A stretch of 64,000 nucleotides of DNA from Salipiger aestuarii (GCF_003259905.1 NZ_QLMG01000021.1:1-64000); one strand, 5' to 3'. Numbered from the stretch's first letter, positions 18,168-26,975 are shown. Notes: generated by a model from the letters alone, not told the origin. Numbers and translations are program-made.

Positions 18168-19035
18168 TCATCGCGCTCCTCAGACCGTCGCTCAGCAGGT
18201 TCAGGCACAGCGAGGTGACAAAGATCATCACGCCGGGCAGCGCCGACAGCCACGGGTTGACATAGATGGCGGATCGCAGCGTGTTCAGCATCAGCCCCCA
18301 TTCGGGTTCGGGCGGACGCACGCCGATGCCAAGGAAAGACAGGCCAGCCGCCAGGATCATGCACACGCTGGTCAGCGACGTGGCATAAACGAAAATCGGC
18401 GACAGCACATTGCCGATCACATGCACCCGGATCACCGTCAGCGCCGAGGCCCCCGTGGCGCGCGCCGCGTCGATATAATCCAGCGCGCGCACGCCCGACG
18501 TCACCGCCTCGGCGACACGGGCGATGGGGGGGATGAACACGATGGTCAGCGAGACCAGCGAATTGACGATCCCCGCCCCCAGCGCGCCCGAAATGGCAAT
18601 CGCCAGCAACACCGACGGAAAGGCAAAGAACACATCGACCGTGCGCATGATGACGGTGTTGACGAACCCGCCCACATAGCCCGCCACGATGCCCAGCACC
18701 CCGCCGATGAAAAACGCCAGCACCACCGGGCTGAGACCGATGAACAGCGTCAGCCGCCCGCCATAGATCAGCCGGGCGAACATGTCGCGCCCCTGTTCGT
18801 CGGTGCCAAGGATATGGCCCGGCGTGCCCAGCGGTTTCAACCGGGCGATCATCGACCCCTTGTAAGGGTCCGGCAGGCCCAGGTAAGGCGCGAACACCGC
18901 CGACAGGATCAGCAACAGCACCACGCCCAGACAAATCATCGTCAGCGGGTCGCGCACCAGCCGCGCGCCCACCCCGGCCCAATACCCTTGGGGTTTTTGC
19001 ACGGGCGCGACGGGGGAAGTTTCGGCAAGGGCCAT
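18154..19035 (-). CDS. dppC: Dipeptide/oligopeptide ABC transporter permease (DppC type)
   Basis: A 293-residue inner-membrane permease with an N-terminal OppC-type segment, a first membrane helix near residues 35-55 and the binding-protein-dependent transport domain. The EAA loop is visible (EAVTSGVRALDYIDAARATG), the site that contacts the ATPases. It starts one base after dppB ends and overlaps dppF. Confidence 0.92.
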   Translation of the reverse strand: MALAETSPVAPVQKPQGYWAGVGARLVRDPLTMICLGVVLLLILSAVFAPYLGLPDPYKGSMIARLKPLGTPGHILGTDEQGRDMFARLIYGGRLTLFIGLSPVVLAFFIGGVLGIVAGYVGGFVNTVIMRTVDVFFAFPSVLLAIAISGALGAGIVNSLVSLTIVFIPPIARVAEAVTSGVRALDYIDAARATGASALTVIRVHVIGNVLSPIFVYATSLTSVCMILAAGLSFLGIGVRPPEPEWGLMLNTLRSAIYVNPWLSALPGVMIFVTSLCLNLLSDGLRSAMNVRD

Positions 19036-19036
19036 G

Positions 19037-19990
19037 TCAGGTCCTTTGAATGCGGGGGTCGATGGCGGCCTGCACCACGTCGACGATCAGGTTCATGGCG
19101 ACAAAGAACAGCGCAAGCACAAGGATCGTGCCCTGCAACAGCGGCAGGTCGCGCTGGAAAATCGCGTTCGACAGCAGGAAACCGGAACCGGGCCAGTTGA
19201 ACACCGTCTCGATCAGGATCGACCCGCCCAGCAGATAGCCCAGCTGCAAGCCCATCACCGACAGCGCGGTGGCGGCGGCGTTGCGCGCCACATGGCGCAG
19301 CACATCGACGCGGCTCATGCCCTTGGCGTATAGCGCCTGCACGAAATCCTGGGTCAGGATGTCGCCCGAAAGCGCGCGCACGGTGCGCGACACGATGCCG
19401 ATGGGCACCACCGCCAGCGTCACGGCGGGCAGGACCAGGTGGCGAACGTGCAGCCAGTCCCATTCCCACGCCCCGGACCCGCCCGGCCCCGCGCCCATGG
19501 ACGGCAGCCAGCCAAGATTCACCGAAAAGATGATGACCAGAACGATGCCCAGCCAGTAATTGGGCACCGACACACCCGTAATCGACAGCGCGGTGACGCA
19601 GCGGTCAACCCAGCTTTCCTGAAAATACCCCGCCAGGAACCCCAGGAAAACCCCGATTGGAAAGGCGATCACGGCGGCGCTTGCCGCCAGCAGCAGCGAA
19701 TTTTTCACCGCCCCGAACACCTCGGTCGCGACCGGGCGGCCGCTGGCGATGGATTTGCCCATGTCGCCCTGCACGAGGTTGCCGATCCACACCGCGTATT
19801 GAATGGGAAGCGGTTTATCCAGCCCGTAGGCGGCGCGCATGGCGGCCTGTTCCTCGGCGGTGGCATCTATCGGCATGATGGCGGTCAGCGGGTCGCCCGG
19901 CGCGATCTGCACCAGCAGGAAGCAGATGACCGAGACCCCGAAGGCCACCGGCAGAACCAGTATTAAACGGCGGATAAGATAGCTGAGCAC
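19037..19990 (-). CDS. dppB: Dipeptide/oligopeptide ABC transporter permease (DppB type)
   Basis: A 317-residue permease with the DppB N-terminus (LSYLIRRLILVLPVAFGVSVICF), the characteristic APGDP segment and six membrane helices. The EAA loop region reads LSGDILTQDFVQALYAKGMS. It lies directly after dppA and a hairpin, and pairs with the DppC-type protein. Confidence 0.92.
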   Translation of the reverse strand: MLSYLIRRLILVLPVAFGVSVICFLLVQIAPGDPLTAIMPIDATAEEQAAMRAAYGLDKPLPIQYAVWIGNLVQGDMGKSIASGRPVATEVFGAVKNSLLLAASAAVIAFPIGVFLGFLAGYFQESWVDRCVTALSITGVSVPNYWLGIVLVIIFSVNLGWLPSMGAGPGGSGAWEWDWLHVRHLVLPAVTLAVVPIGIVSRTVRALSGDILTQDFVQALYAKGMSRVDVLRHVARNAAATALSVMGLQLGYLLGGSILIETVFNWPGSGFLLSNAIFQRDLPLLQGTILVLALFFVAMNLIVDVVQAAIDPRIQRT

Positions 19991-20012
19991 GCGTCTGACC
20001 TTGCTGTGAATA

Positions 20013-20036
20013 CGGCCCCGCCCAAAGGCAGGGCCG
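20013..20036 (-). terminator. Hairpin between dppA and dppB
   Basis: CGGCCC (20013-20018) and GGGCCG (20031-20036), extended by a CGCC/GGCA inner part, form a stem-loop in the 63-base gap after dppA. It has no clear T-run. It probably works like the hairpins of the TRAP operons, favouring the binding-protein message over the permease part. Confidence 0.45.
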
Positions 20037-20053
20037 CGGTGTCGTGACCGGGA

Positions 20054-21655
20054 TCACTCTTCGATCGTGATGCCCGAAAAGTTCTGATACCAGTTCTGTG
20101 CCTGCACAAAGCCCTTGACCTTGGGGGCCATGGCGCGCGGGGCGACGTCATGGGTGACGAACAGGAACAGCGCGTCGTCGACGAATTTCTCATGCGTCTG
20201 CTGCAGCACGGCGGTCTGTTCCTCGGGGTCGAAGGTGGTCTTGATCCGGTTGAACAGCTCTTGCATCTCGGGGTCGGAATAATGCCCCCAGTTGGTGCCG
20301 TTCGGCGCGATCAGGTTTTCGTCCAGATGGCGGATCAGCCCGGTAAACGGGTCCTGGATGAAGTAGGTAAAGTTGATCGACTGCGCGCCCTCGACGGCCG
20401 GATCGGCCGCGCCGGCACGCCACAGGTTTATCATCTGGTTCCACTCGACGACCATGAACTCCACGTCGATCCAGATTTCCGCAAGGCTTTGCTGAACGAA
20501 TTCGTTCATCGGCAGCGGCAGCATCTGCCCCGACCCCGACGGCGAGATCAGCGCCTTGACCGTCAGGCGGTTGTCGGGGCCAAAGCCGGCCTCGGTCATC
20601 AGCGCCCTGGCGGCGTCAAGATCGTAGGACGGATCAAAGGTCGGCTCGCCGAACCACTGCGAACTGGGCGGAAGAAAGCCCTTGGCCGGCACCATCAGGC
20701 CCCCCAGCAGCGGCATCATGCCTGTCCGGTCGATGGCCATGTTCGCGGCCTTGCGCACCCGGATGTCATTCCAGGGCGACCCTTCCAGGCGGCTCAGGTG
20801 CCAGGTCCAGTTGTGCGGATAGGCGTTGGACGAGATGACAAAGCCGTTGCCTTGCATCGCGGGAATGGTGTCGGGCGCGGGCGCTTCGATCCAGTCGACC
20901 TGACCGGACATCAGCGCGGCGGCGCGGGCGTTGGGTTCGGGCAGCGGGATCAGCACCAGCTTGTCCAGCTCGGGGATGCGGGTGTCGTCCCAGTATTCGG
21001 TGTTGGGCACCAGTTCGGCGCGCTCACGCGGCACAAAGGTTTCCAGCTTCCAGGGGCCGGTGCCCGATGGCGACATCGCGACCTTTTCCCAGTCCATGTC
21101 CATGGCTTCCCAGTTCGCCCTGGACGACATCAGGATCCAGGCCAGCTGGTAGGGCAGCGTGGCGTCGGGTTCCTTGGTGGTGATGGTCAGCGTCAGATCG
21201 TCGATCGCCTCGTAGCTGGCGACAGCGGGGATGCGCGACTTGCCCTGAGCGGACTGGCGCGGGTCGTATTGCGGGCTGGAATCGTCCAGCAGCTTGTCGA
21301 AATTCCACACCACGCTTTCGGCGGTAAAGGGCGATCCGTCGTGGAAGGTAACGCCGTCGCGCAGGGTGAAGGTCCAGGTCAGCTCGTCCTCGCCCACGGA
21401 CCAGTCGGTCGCCAGGCCGGGGATCAGAACCGACGGCTTGTCGGCGCTGGACAAGTCCCATTCGATCAGGGAATCGTAAACCGTGTAGCCCATGAACCGC
21501 ATGCCTTCGCCGCCCTGGTCGGTCTGGCCGGTGGTCAGGGGAATATCGGCAGCCGTCATGCCGATGCGCAGGGTGCCCTGCGCCTGGGCCAGCGTGCCGC
21601 ATGCCATGGCAGCCGCCGTGGCAAGGGCCGCGAACCCTCGTGAGAATCTGGACAT
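20054..21655 (-). CDS. dppA: ABC transporter substrate-binding protein (SBP_bac_5, DppA type)
   Basis: A 533-residue periplasmic binding protein of the oligopeptide/nickel family. It has a signal peptide (cleavage near AQAQG) and the family signature in the region WTFTLRDGVTFHDGSPFTAESVVW. The ATG at 21655 has GGAGG five bases upstream and is preferred to the GTG two codons earlier. It heads the minus-strand operon dppA-B-C-F-D-amidase-RidA. The presence of an amidase and a racemase-like gene suggests a ligand that is an amide, hydantoin or modified peptide rather than a plain dipeptide. Confidence 0.9.
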   Translation of the reverse strand: MSRFSRGFAALATAAAMACGTLAQAQGTLRIGMTAADIPLTTGQTDQGGEGMRFMGYTVYDSLIEWDLSSADKPSVLIPGLATDWSVGEDELTWTFTLRDGVTFHDGSPFTAESVVWNFDKLLDDSSPQYDPRQSAQGKSRIPAVASYEAIDDLTLTITTKEPDATLPYQLAWILMSSRANWEAMDMDWEKVAMSPSGTGPWKLETFVPRERAELVPNTEYWDDTRIPELDKLVLIPLPEPNARAAALMSGQVDWIEAPAPDTIPAMQGNGFVISSNAYPHNWTWHLSRLEGSPWNDIRVRKAANMAIDRTGMMPLLGGLMVPAKGFLPPSSQWFGEPTFDPSYDLDAARALMTEAGFGPDNRLTVKALISPSGSGQMLPLPMNEFVQQSLAEIWIDVEFMVVEWNQMINLWRAGAADPAVEGAQSINFTYFIQDPFTGLIRHLDENLIAPNGTNWGHYSDPEMQELFNRIKTTFDPEEQTAVLQQTHEKFVDDALFLFVTHDVAPRAMAPKVKGFVQAQNWYQNFSGITIEE

Positions 21656-21822
21656 TGTCACCTCCGTGTCGAGCCAACGGTTTGTTTTGTCGGCGTTTAT
21701 AGTGGTCCCGCCGCTTTTCGGGCAGGCCCCAGGGGTGACTTTGCCAAGCGCCGCTTTTCAGAGACCAGACCCGAAACGTGTCAAAGCGGCGGCAAAGCGG
21801 GGCGCGCGCAAAGGTCTGCTTA

Positions 21823-21838
21823 TTTGTTGGTCGACAAA
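21823..21838. promoter_or_regulatory. Candidate GntR-type operator upstream of dppA
   Basis: TTTGTTGGTCGACAAA has TTTGT/ACAAA arms around a GTCGAC-like centre. This resembles operators of FCD-type GntR regulators such as LldR. It lies in the 215-base gap between the racemase-like gene and dppA, about 170 bases before the dppA start. No regulator gene is adjacent, so this is only suggestive. Confidence 0.3.
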
Positions 21839-21876
21839 CGATAGGGTGCTTTCAAAATAAGCAATTGACGTATCTT

Positions 21877-22497
21877 TCAGCGCAGATTCAGCCGGGCCTT
21901 CAACGCCGCCGCCGCCGTCGGGATCGGCGCCACCAGCGCGATGGGCGACCGGTCCGCCAGCCGGTCGGCGGCCTCGCCCAGGGGGCCGCCGCCGATGATC
22001 GCCGCCTTGGCACCCGCCGCCGCCGCGCGCCGGATCTGCGCCAGCAGCGCCGCGTCCAGCGCCCGCGCATCGCCCATCAGCGCCCGCGGGTCGCCCGGTG
22101 TGATGTAGCACCCCATGTAATCGCCCGCTTCGCCCATCAGCGCGTCGATGCCCGCCCGAAGGCCCGGCGTCGTCGTCACCACCGCGAACCGCCGCCCGCC
22201 CTGCCCCGCCGCGCGCGCGGCCTCGGCGCCGATGCCGACCACCGGACAGGTCAGCCGCGCCGCCAGCGCCGCCCGCCCCGGATCGCCAAAGGCCGATACG
22301 ATGATCCCCGCCACGGGCGGCAGATCCGCCCCCCCCACCCGCACCGCCGCGCGCGCCAGGGCGTCCGCATCGGTGATCATTTCCGGCCCCTCGGGGGCGG
22401 TCCAGCCCATCAGTTCCGGCAGAATGCGCCGCGCGATGGCCAGCATCGCGCGCGTGGTGGCGGCGCTGCTGTTGGGGTTCATCAACAGCGGTCTCAT
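21877..22497 (-). CDS. Asp/Glu/hydantoin racemase-like protein without the usual cysteines
   Basis: A 206-residue protein of the Asp/Glu/hydantoin racemase superfamily: MNPNSSAATT at the N-terminus, a VSAFGDPGR motif near residue 67 and an IIGGGPLGE motif near residue 168. Active racemases normally have a cysteine in each of these two motifs (CFxDP and GC-G), and both are replaced here by Ala69 and Gly170/171. It lies upstream of the dppA operon on the same strand and begins inside the end of a damaged upstream frame. Its reaction is therefore uncertain; the operon suggests a role with an amide or hydantoin substrate. Confidence 0.75.
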   Translation of the reverse strand: MRPLLMNPNSSAATTRAMLAIARRILPELMGWTAPEGPEMITDADALARAAVRVGGADLPPVAGIIVSAFGDPGRAALAARLTCPVVGIGAEAARAAGQGGRRFAVVTTTPGLRAGIDALMGEAGDYMGCYITPGDPRALMGDARALDAALLAQIRRAAAAGAKAAIIGGGPLGEAADRLADRSPIALVAPIPTAAAALKARLNLR

Positions 22498-22741
22498 CGC
22501 GCGATCCGGTCCGTCACATCCACCCGCCCGACGCCGTCGTCAGTGCCGACCGCGCGCCCGATGTTGCCGATCGCCGCAGCGCGCGGCCCACTGGGGGCCG
22601 GGGTGGCATCGGAAAGCCGGGCCAAGCCGTCGGCATCGCGCCGCAGCCTGCCCGAGCCGCACCTCGCCCCAGCCCGGCGGTCGAGGGATCGGCCATGGCC
22701 CGGTCCGCCGCCAGCATCCCGGGCGCGCAAGGATCGGTCAT
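22494..22741 (-). pseudogene. Frameshifted remnant upstream of the racemase-like gene
   Basis: A good start (AGGA site, ATG at 22741, MTDPCAPGMLAADRAMADPS) opens a frame that stops at 22514. A second frame ends in TGA at 22494, giving the ATGA overlap with the racemase start that is usual between coupled genes. The two pieces may be the ends of one gene joined by a deletion or frameshift. I do not recognise the product. Confidence 0.35.
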
Positions 22742-23043
22742 ATCGGGTTTCCTTTCGCGGTGTGTTTCGGGCAGAGTTGCCGCAGCCGTGGCAAAAGGAA
22801 AGAGCGCATGAAACCTGGCATGGTCGGCGGCGGGCATCTGACAGCGGCGCTGCGGCAAGGGCCGGTCGGGGGCATGCGATCCGATCCTGTCACGCCTCGG
22901 ATCCGGCGCCGGACGATGCCGGCTGCAAAAATCTTCTGCGCGCAGATTCGCGCCCCCGACACCCGCCGTGCCACGAAGATTTTTTCCCAGCCCCACCCGC
23001 ACGCGGGGCGGGCGGCGACGGGACACAGCCGCGGGCCGCGCAG

Positions 23044-23052
23044 TTATCCACA
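23044..23052 (+). promoter_or_regulatory. Perfect DnaA box
   Basis: TTATCCACA matches the consensus DnaA box exactly. It overlaps the palindrome CACAGGCGCCTGTG (23049-23062) and lies about 305 bases before repA. It may help initiation of plasmid replication or link repABC expression to the cell cycle. Confidence 0.6.
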
Positions 23053-23076
23053 GGCGCCTGTGATTCATTTGTGCCC

Positions 23077-23090
23077 ATCAATACATTGAT
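23077..23090. promoter_or_regulatory. Palindrome in the repABC promoter region
   Basis: ATCAATACATTGAT is a perfect 6-2-6 dyad in an AT-rich block just before a run of AT (23088-23110) that could contain the -10 region. RepA proteins of repABC plasmids repress their own operon, so this is a candidate RepA operator. The assignment is inferred from position. Confidence 0.4.
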
Positions 23091-23356
23091 ATATCATATA
23101 AAATTTAAGGAACAGCGCGAACGTCGGTCGCCCGGCGTTGCAAAAACTCTTGCAAGGCCCCACCGCTTGCGCCAATAGTCACGGAAAAGAGGCGACAAAC
23201 GCCAGTTTCCGTGAACACGACGCGCCCCCACTCGGGCCAGGCCAAAGCCCCGCGCGGGCCGCCGCACAGCCCCCGACGGGCACGGCACCCCGCCCGCCAC
23301 GGGCGCCCCGAACCACGCGCCCCGGGTCAACCGGAGCCAAGCAGAGCGACAGGCAC

Positions 23357-24562
23357 ATGCAAGATACCCCCCCTCGGGAGGACCTCAACAGCGTCATCCG
23401 CGCGCATTCCGAATGGCTCGCCGCGCAGCTGCATGCCCAGGCCGAAAGCATGTTTCCCCCCGACGCCAGCAAGCAGATGCGCAAGTTCACCTCTGGCGAG
23501 GCCGCGTCCCTGCTGGGCGTCAACGACAGTTACCTGCGCAAGCTGCATCTGGATGGCAAGGGGCCCTCGCCCGAACTGACGCCAGGCAACCGGCGGCTGT
23601 ATTCCGTGCAGGACATCGCCGACCTGCGCACCCTGCTGGAAAAGACCGCCCGCAAGCCCGGCGACTACCTGCCCGGACGGCGCGTGGCCCCGGATGGCGG
23701 CCATACCGACCCGATGCAGATCATCGGCGTGATGAACTTCAAGGGCGGCTCGGGCAAGACCACCAGCAGCGCGCATCTGGCGCAGCGGCTGGCGTTGCTG
23801 GGCTACCGGGTGCTGGCGATCGACCTTGATCCGCAGGCCTCGCTGACCGCCCTGCACGGCGTACAGCCCGAATACGACCTTGCCGGCGGCGGCACGCTGT
23901 ATGACGCCATCCGCTATGACGACCCCGTGCCCATCGCGGATGTGATCCGGCGGACATATATCCCCGGCCTCGACCTCATTCCGGGCAATCTGGAACTGAT
24001 GGAATTCGAACACGACACCCCGCGCGCCCTGGCGCAGGGCAATGCGGGGCTGTTCTTCTTCCGGGTGCGCGAGGCGCTGGCGCAGGTCGATTCCGACTAT
24101 GACGTGGTGGTCATCGACTGCCCGCCGCAGCTGGGGTTCCTGACCATGTCGGCGCTGTCTGCCGCGACGGGCGTGCTGGTGACGATCCACCCCGAAATGC
24201 TGGACGTGATGTCGATGTCGCAATTCCTGCGCATGACCGCCGACCTGATGGACGTGATCGCCGACTCCGGCGCCGACATGAAACACGACTGGATGCGCTA
24301 TCTGTTAACCAGATATGAACCCACCGACGCGCCCCAGACACGGATCGTTGCGTTTTTGCGCACCATGTATGGCGACAAGGTGCTGAACGCGCCGATGCTG
24401 AAATCCACCGCGATCTCGGATGCGGGGCTGACCAAACAGACCCTGTACGAGGTCGACCGCAGCGCCTTTACCCGCACCACCTACGACCGCGCCATCGAAA
24501 GCCTGAACGCAGTGAACGACGAAATCGCCGACCTGATCCAGCAAACCTGGGGGCGCAAATGA
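23357..24562 (+). CDS. repA: Plasmid partitioning ATPase RepA (ParA family)
   Basis: A 401-residue ParA-type ATPase and autorepressor of a repABC operon. It has an N-terminal DNA-binding region (residues 40-100, with a SLLGVNDSYLRKLH helix-turn-helix). The deviant Walker A motif FKGGSGKTT lies near residue 132, followed by IDLDPQASLT and Walker B VVIDCPPQLG. The ATG at 23357 gives the normal family length and start (MQDTPPREDLN); the frame is open further upstream to 23138, but that part is low-complexity Pro/Arg. RepA segregates the replicon together with RepB. Confidence 0.95.
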   Translation: MQDTPPREDLNSVIRAHSEWLAAQLHAQAESMFPPDASKQMRKFTSGEAASLLGVNDSYLRKLHLDGKGPSPELTPGNRRLYSVQDIADLRTLLEKTARKPGDYLPGRRVAPDGGHTDPMQIIGVMNFKGGSGKTTSSAHLAQRLALLGYRVLAIDLDPQASLTALHGVQPEYDLAGGGTLYDAIRYDDPVPIADVIRRTYIPGLDLIPGNLELMEFEHDTPRALAQGNAGLFFFRVREALAQVDSDYDVVVIDCPPQLGFLTMSALSAATGVLVTIHPEMLDVMSMSQFLRMTADLMDVIADSGADMKHDWMRYLLTRYEPTDAPQTRIVAFLRTMYGDKVLNAPMLKSTAISDAGLTKQTLYEVDRSAFTRTTYDRAIESLNAVNDEIADLIQQTWGRK

Positions 24563-24623
24563 CGCCGCCTGCCCCAAGACCACATCGGCGGCCAGATCGG
24601 CGGCCAGATCCGAGGAAGGACCC

Positions 24624-25625
24624 ATGAGCGACACGCGCAAGAAACGGATGTCCATGCTCGACAGCCTCGCCGCCGCCGGCGCGGGGGGGAAGCCCGGCGC
24701 GATGATGACCCAGAACCGTGCGCTGCGCTCGGCACGCGATGCGGTCGACGGGCACCGGGTCTGGGATCTGGACCCGTCGCAGATCGACGACGACCGCACC
24801 CGCGACCGGCTCGACCCGGCCGATGTCTACGACCTGCGCGAGTCCATCGAAACCACCGGCCAGTCGGTGCCCATTCTGGTGCGCCGCCACCCGTCCGAAG
24901 ACGGGCGCTACCTGCTGGTCTATGGCCGCCGCCGACTGGAAGCGGTGCGGCTGTCGGACAAGGTCGACAAGGTGCGCGCGCTGGTCGCCACCCTTGATGA
25001 CGGCGCCGCGACGGCTGTGCAGATCACCGAAAACATGGCCCGGCGCGACCTGTCTTTTATCGAAAAAGCGCTTTTCGCCCAAGAGCTTGTGGATAGCGGA
25101 TTTGGCAATCAGGCCCGCGTGGCCGAGGTGCTGACCGTCACCAAAAGCTCGGTTTCCATGGCCATCGGCATCGCCGGGGCGGTCGGTCGCGACCTGATCG
25201 AGGCCATCGGCCCCGCCCATGGCGTCGGCCGTCCGCGCTGGGAGGCACTGGCGCGCGCCATCGACGAAACCGGCATCCCGCGGGATGAACTGGTGACGCT
25301 GGCCAACGACACGCATGTCAGTGCGCAGGTGTCGATGGTGCGCGGCGAAGACCTGCCCGACGACGCCTCGGTCGCCGCATTCGACGCGGTACTGGCGCAT
25401 CTGACGGCCCCCGCGCCCAGGCGCCCTGCCCCCCCCCGCACAACCGACCCCGGCGCGCGGCGCGCGCTGACGCTGGGCGGCACCCCGGCGGGATCGGTCA
25501 AGCGCACGGCCAAGGGGCTGGCGCTGACGTTGAACGACACGGATTTCACCGACTGGCTGGACGACAACGCCCAGACGGTCATGCAGGAACTTCATGCGCG
25601 CTGGAAAGACGCGTCGGAAGACTAA
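24624..25625 (+). CDS. repB: Plasmid partitioning protein RepB (ParB family)
   Basis: A 333-residue ParB/RepB protein that binds parS sites. The ParB nuclease-fold box is seen near residues 60-110 (DLRESIETTGQSVPILVRRH, GRRRLEAVR) and a helix-turn-helix near 140-175 (FGNQARVAEVLTVTKSSVSM). The RepB C-terminal domain follows. A tandem 12-base repeat lies in the 61-base gap after repA (24584-24607). The gene is followed by the ctRNA/incA interval before repC. Confidence 0.94.
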   Translation: MSDTRKKRMSMLDSLAAAGAGGKPGAMMTQNRALRSARDAVDGHRVWDLDPSQIDDDRTRDRLDPADVYDLRESIETTGQSVPILVRRHPSEDGRYLLVYGRRRLEAVRLSDKVDKVRALVATLDDGAATAVQITENMARRDLSFIEKALFAQELVDSGFGNQARVAEVLTVTKSSVSMAIGIAGAVGRDLIEAIGPAHGVGRPRWEALARAIDETGIPRDELVTLANDTHVSAQVSMVRGEDLPDDASVAAFDAVLAHLTAPAPRRPAPPRTTDPGARRALTLGGTPAGSVKRTAKGLALTLNDTDFTDWLDDNAQTVMQELHARWKDASED

Positions 25626-25789
25626 AGCAACGAGCAGAGCAAAAGGAGGCACGAGCCCGACAAGGAAAGAGTCCCGCAAAGACGATGCTCCACGAGACCC
25701 TGACTTGGTTTTAGCACCCTCAAGTTAGTCTCCGGAGCCACGGCCCGCAAGTCCAAAGTGATTCGCGGGGCGGGTATTTCGTTGTCTTC
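25626..25789 (-). ncRNA. Probable counter-transcribed RNA (incA) region between repB and repC
   Basis: All known repABC operons encode a small antisense RNA between repB and repC that limits RepC synthesis. Here the minus strand has a plausible promoter: -35 TTGCGG (25745-25750) and -10 TAACTT (25722-25727) with 17 bases between. It would drive an RNA of under 100 bases towards repB. A clear terminator was not found, so the RNA limits are unknown. The plus-strand dyad at 25741-25772 could be the repC leader structure. Confidence 0.45.
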
Positions 25790-25801
25790 GTGAAATTGAC
25801 C

Positions 25802-26953
25802 ATGGGTTATTCCCCCATCACGCCTTTCGGGCGACCGGTAAAGGCTGCGCCGTTGCCCCCGTCGCGCATGTCCCCCCCAGACTGTTCCCCGGTGGACAAG
25901 TGGCAGTTGCTGCGCGAACTCGGGCAGGCCCGCCGCCGCTATGGGCTAAGCGACCGGGACCTGAGCGTCCTGCAGGCGCTCCTTAGCTTTCACCCCGAAA
26001 CCAAGCTTGGCGGCAGCGCGCCGCTTGTGGTCCACCCGTCGAACGCGGCGATCTGCGAACGGGCGCATGGGATGCCCTGTTCGACCATGCGGCGCCACCT
26101 TGCGCGGCTGGTGGATGCGGGCCTGCTGGTCCGGCGCGACAGCCCCAACGGCAAGCGCTACGCCCGGCGGATCGCGGGCAGCAAGATCGCCTTCGGATTC
26201 GATCTGACCCCCCTGCTCGTTCGCGCGGCCGAGATCGGAATGGCCGCCGGCGATGTCCGCGCCGCCGCCGCGCGGATTGCCGCCTTGCGCGAAACGGTCA
26301 GCTTGATGCGTCGGGATCTGGCCGGGCTGGCGGTCTTCGGCAAAGACCGGAACCCGGACAATGCCGTCTGGGATCAGATGTCCGACACCGCAACCCTTGC
26401 GGCGCGCGACCTGCGGCGCAAGCTGGACGAACCCGCGCTGGAGGCGCTTGAAACCATGCTGAAACGCGCGTTGACCACCGCCGCGACGATGCTTTCGACC
26501 GATTTCGATCCGGCCGCAACCGACGATCCGGTCACCACTGACAGCCAAAATGAGCAGCACCATCAGAGTTCACAGAAAGATAATATTGAATCCAGAAACA
26601 TCCGCGTCACGACTGCTCCGCTCCCCTTCGCTCTTGTCGCGCAGACATGCACCGAGATCGCCGTCTATGCCGGAGAACCCATCGCCGGTTGGCACGGGCT
26701 GGTCACGGCAGCAGAGAAAGTGCGCCCAATGACCGGCATTTCCGCATCGGCCTGGGAGGATGCGAAATCCGTGATGGGCGCAATCGAAGCCTCGGTCGTG
26801 GTTTCGGCCATCCTTGAACGATTCTCGGAAATCCGATCCCCGGGCGGATATCTGCGCCATCTCACACGCAAGGCCCAGGAGCGGGCGTTCAGCGTCTTGC
26901 CCATGGTCTTGGCGCTGTCCAACCGTCCCGCCCGGTGCGGTTCACAACTGTGA
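25802..26953 (+). CDS. repC: Replication initiator RepC
   Basis: A 383-residue RepC, the only protein strictly needed for replication of repABC plasmids. The N-terminus MGYSPITPFGRPV fits the family's PFGRR-like start. A winged-helix DNA-binding region follows (DRDLSVLQALLSFHP, HPSNAAICERAHGMPCSTMRRHLARLVDAGLL). The C-terminal domain ends in GGYLRHLTRKAQERAF. A GTG four codons earlier (25790) is an alternative start. The stop codon lies inside a parS-like palindrome. An AT-rich patch inside the gene (about 26540-26610) is where oriV is expected. Confidence 0.94.
   Translation: MGYSPITPFGRPVKAAPLPPSRMSPPDCSPVDKWQLLRELGQARRRYGLSDRDLSVLQALLSFHPETKLGGSAPLVVHPSNAAICERAHGMPCSTMRRHLARLVDAGLLVRRDSPNGKRYARRIAGSKIAFGFDLTPLLVRAAEIGMAAGDVRAAAARIAALRETVSLMRRDLAGLAVFGKDRNPDNAVWDQMSDTATLAARDLRRKLDEPALEALETMLKRALTTAATMLSTDFDPAATDDPVTTDSQNEQHHQSSQKDNIESRNIRVTTAPLPFALVAQTCTEIAVYAGEPIAGWHGLVTAAEKVRPMTGISASAWEDAKSVMGAIEASVVVSAILERFSEIRSPGGYLRHLTRKAQERAFSVLPMVLALSNRPARCGSQL
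26543..26610 (+). other. AT-rich patch inside repC, candidate oriV
   Basis: In repABC plasmids studied so far the origin lies within the repC coding sequence in an AT-rich segment. This interval is clearly richer in A and T than the rest of repC (for example AAAGATAATATTGAATCC near 26577). The assignment rests on position and composition only. Confidence 0.4.
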
Positions 26954-26955
26954 AC
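26940..26955. promoter_or_regulatory. parS-like centromere palindrome 1 (overlaps the repC stop)
   Basis: GTTCACAACTGTGAAC is a 16-bp dyad with one central mismatch from the repABC parS consensus GTTNNNNGCNNNNAAC. The repC TGA lies inside it. It shares both arms with the second site 36 bases downstream. Confidence 0.7.
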
Positions 26956-26975
26956 GCCCTGAGCTCACACGACGG

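Larger units (their letters stand above)
22742..23356 (+). other. Non-coding region upstream of repA
   Basis: This 615-base stretch holds no convincing gene. The left part is GC-rich. The right part (23040-23115) turns sharply AT-rich and carries a DnaA box, two palindromes and probable repA promoter sequences, as expected for the control region of a repABC operon. Confidence 0.6.
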
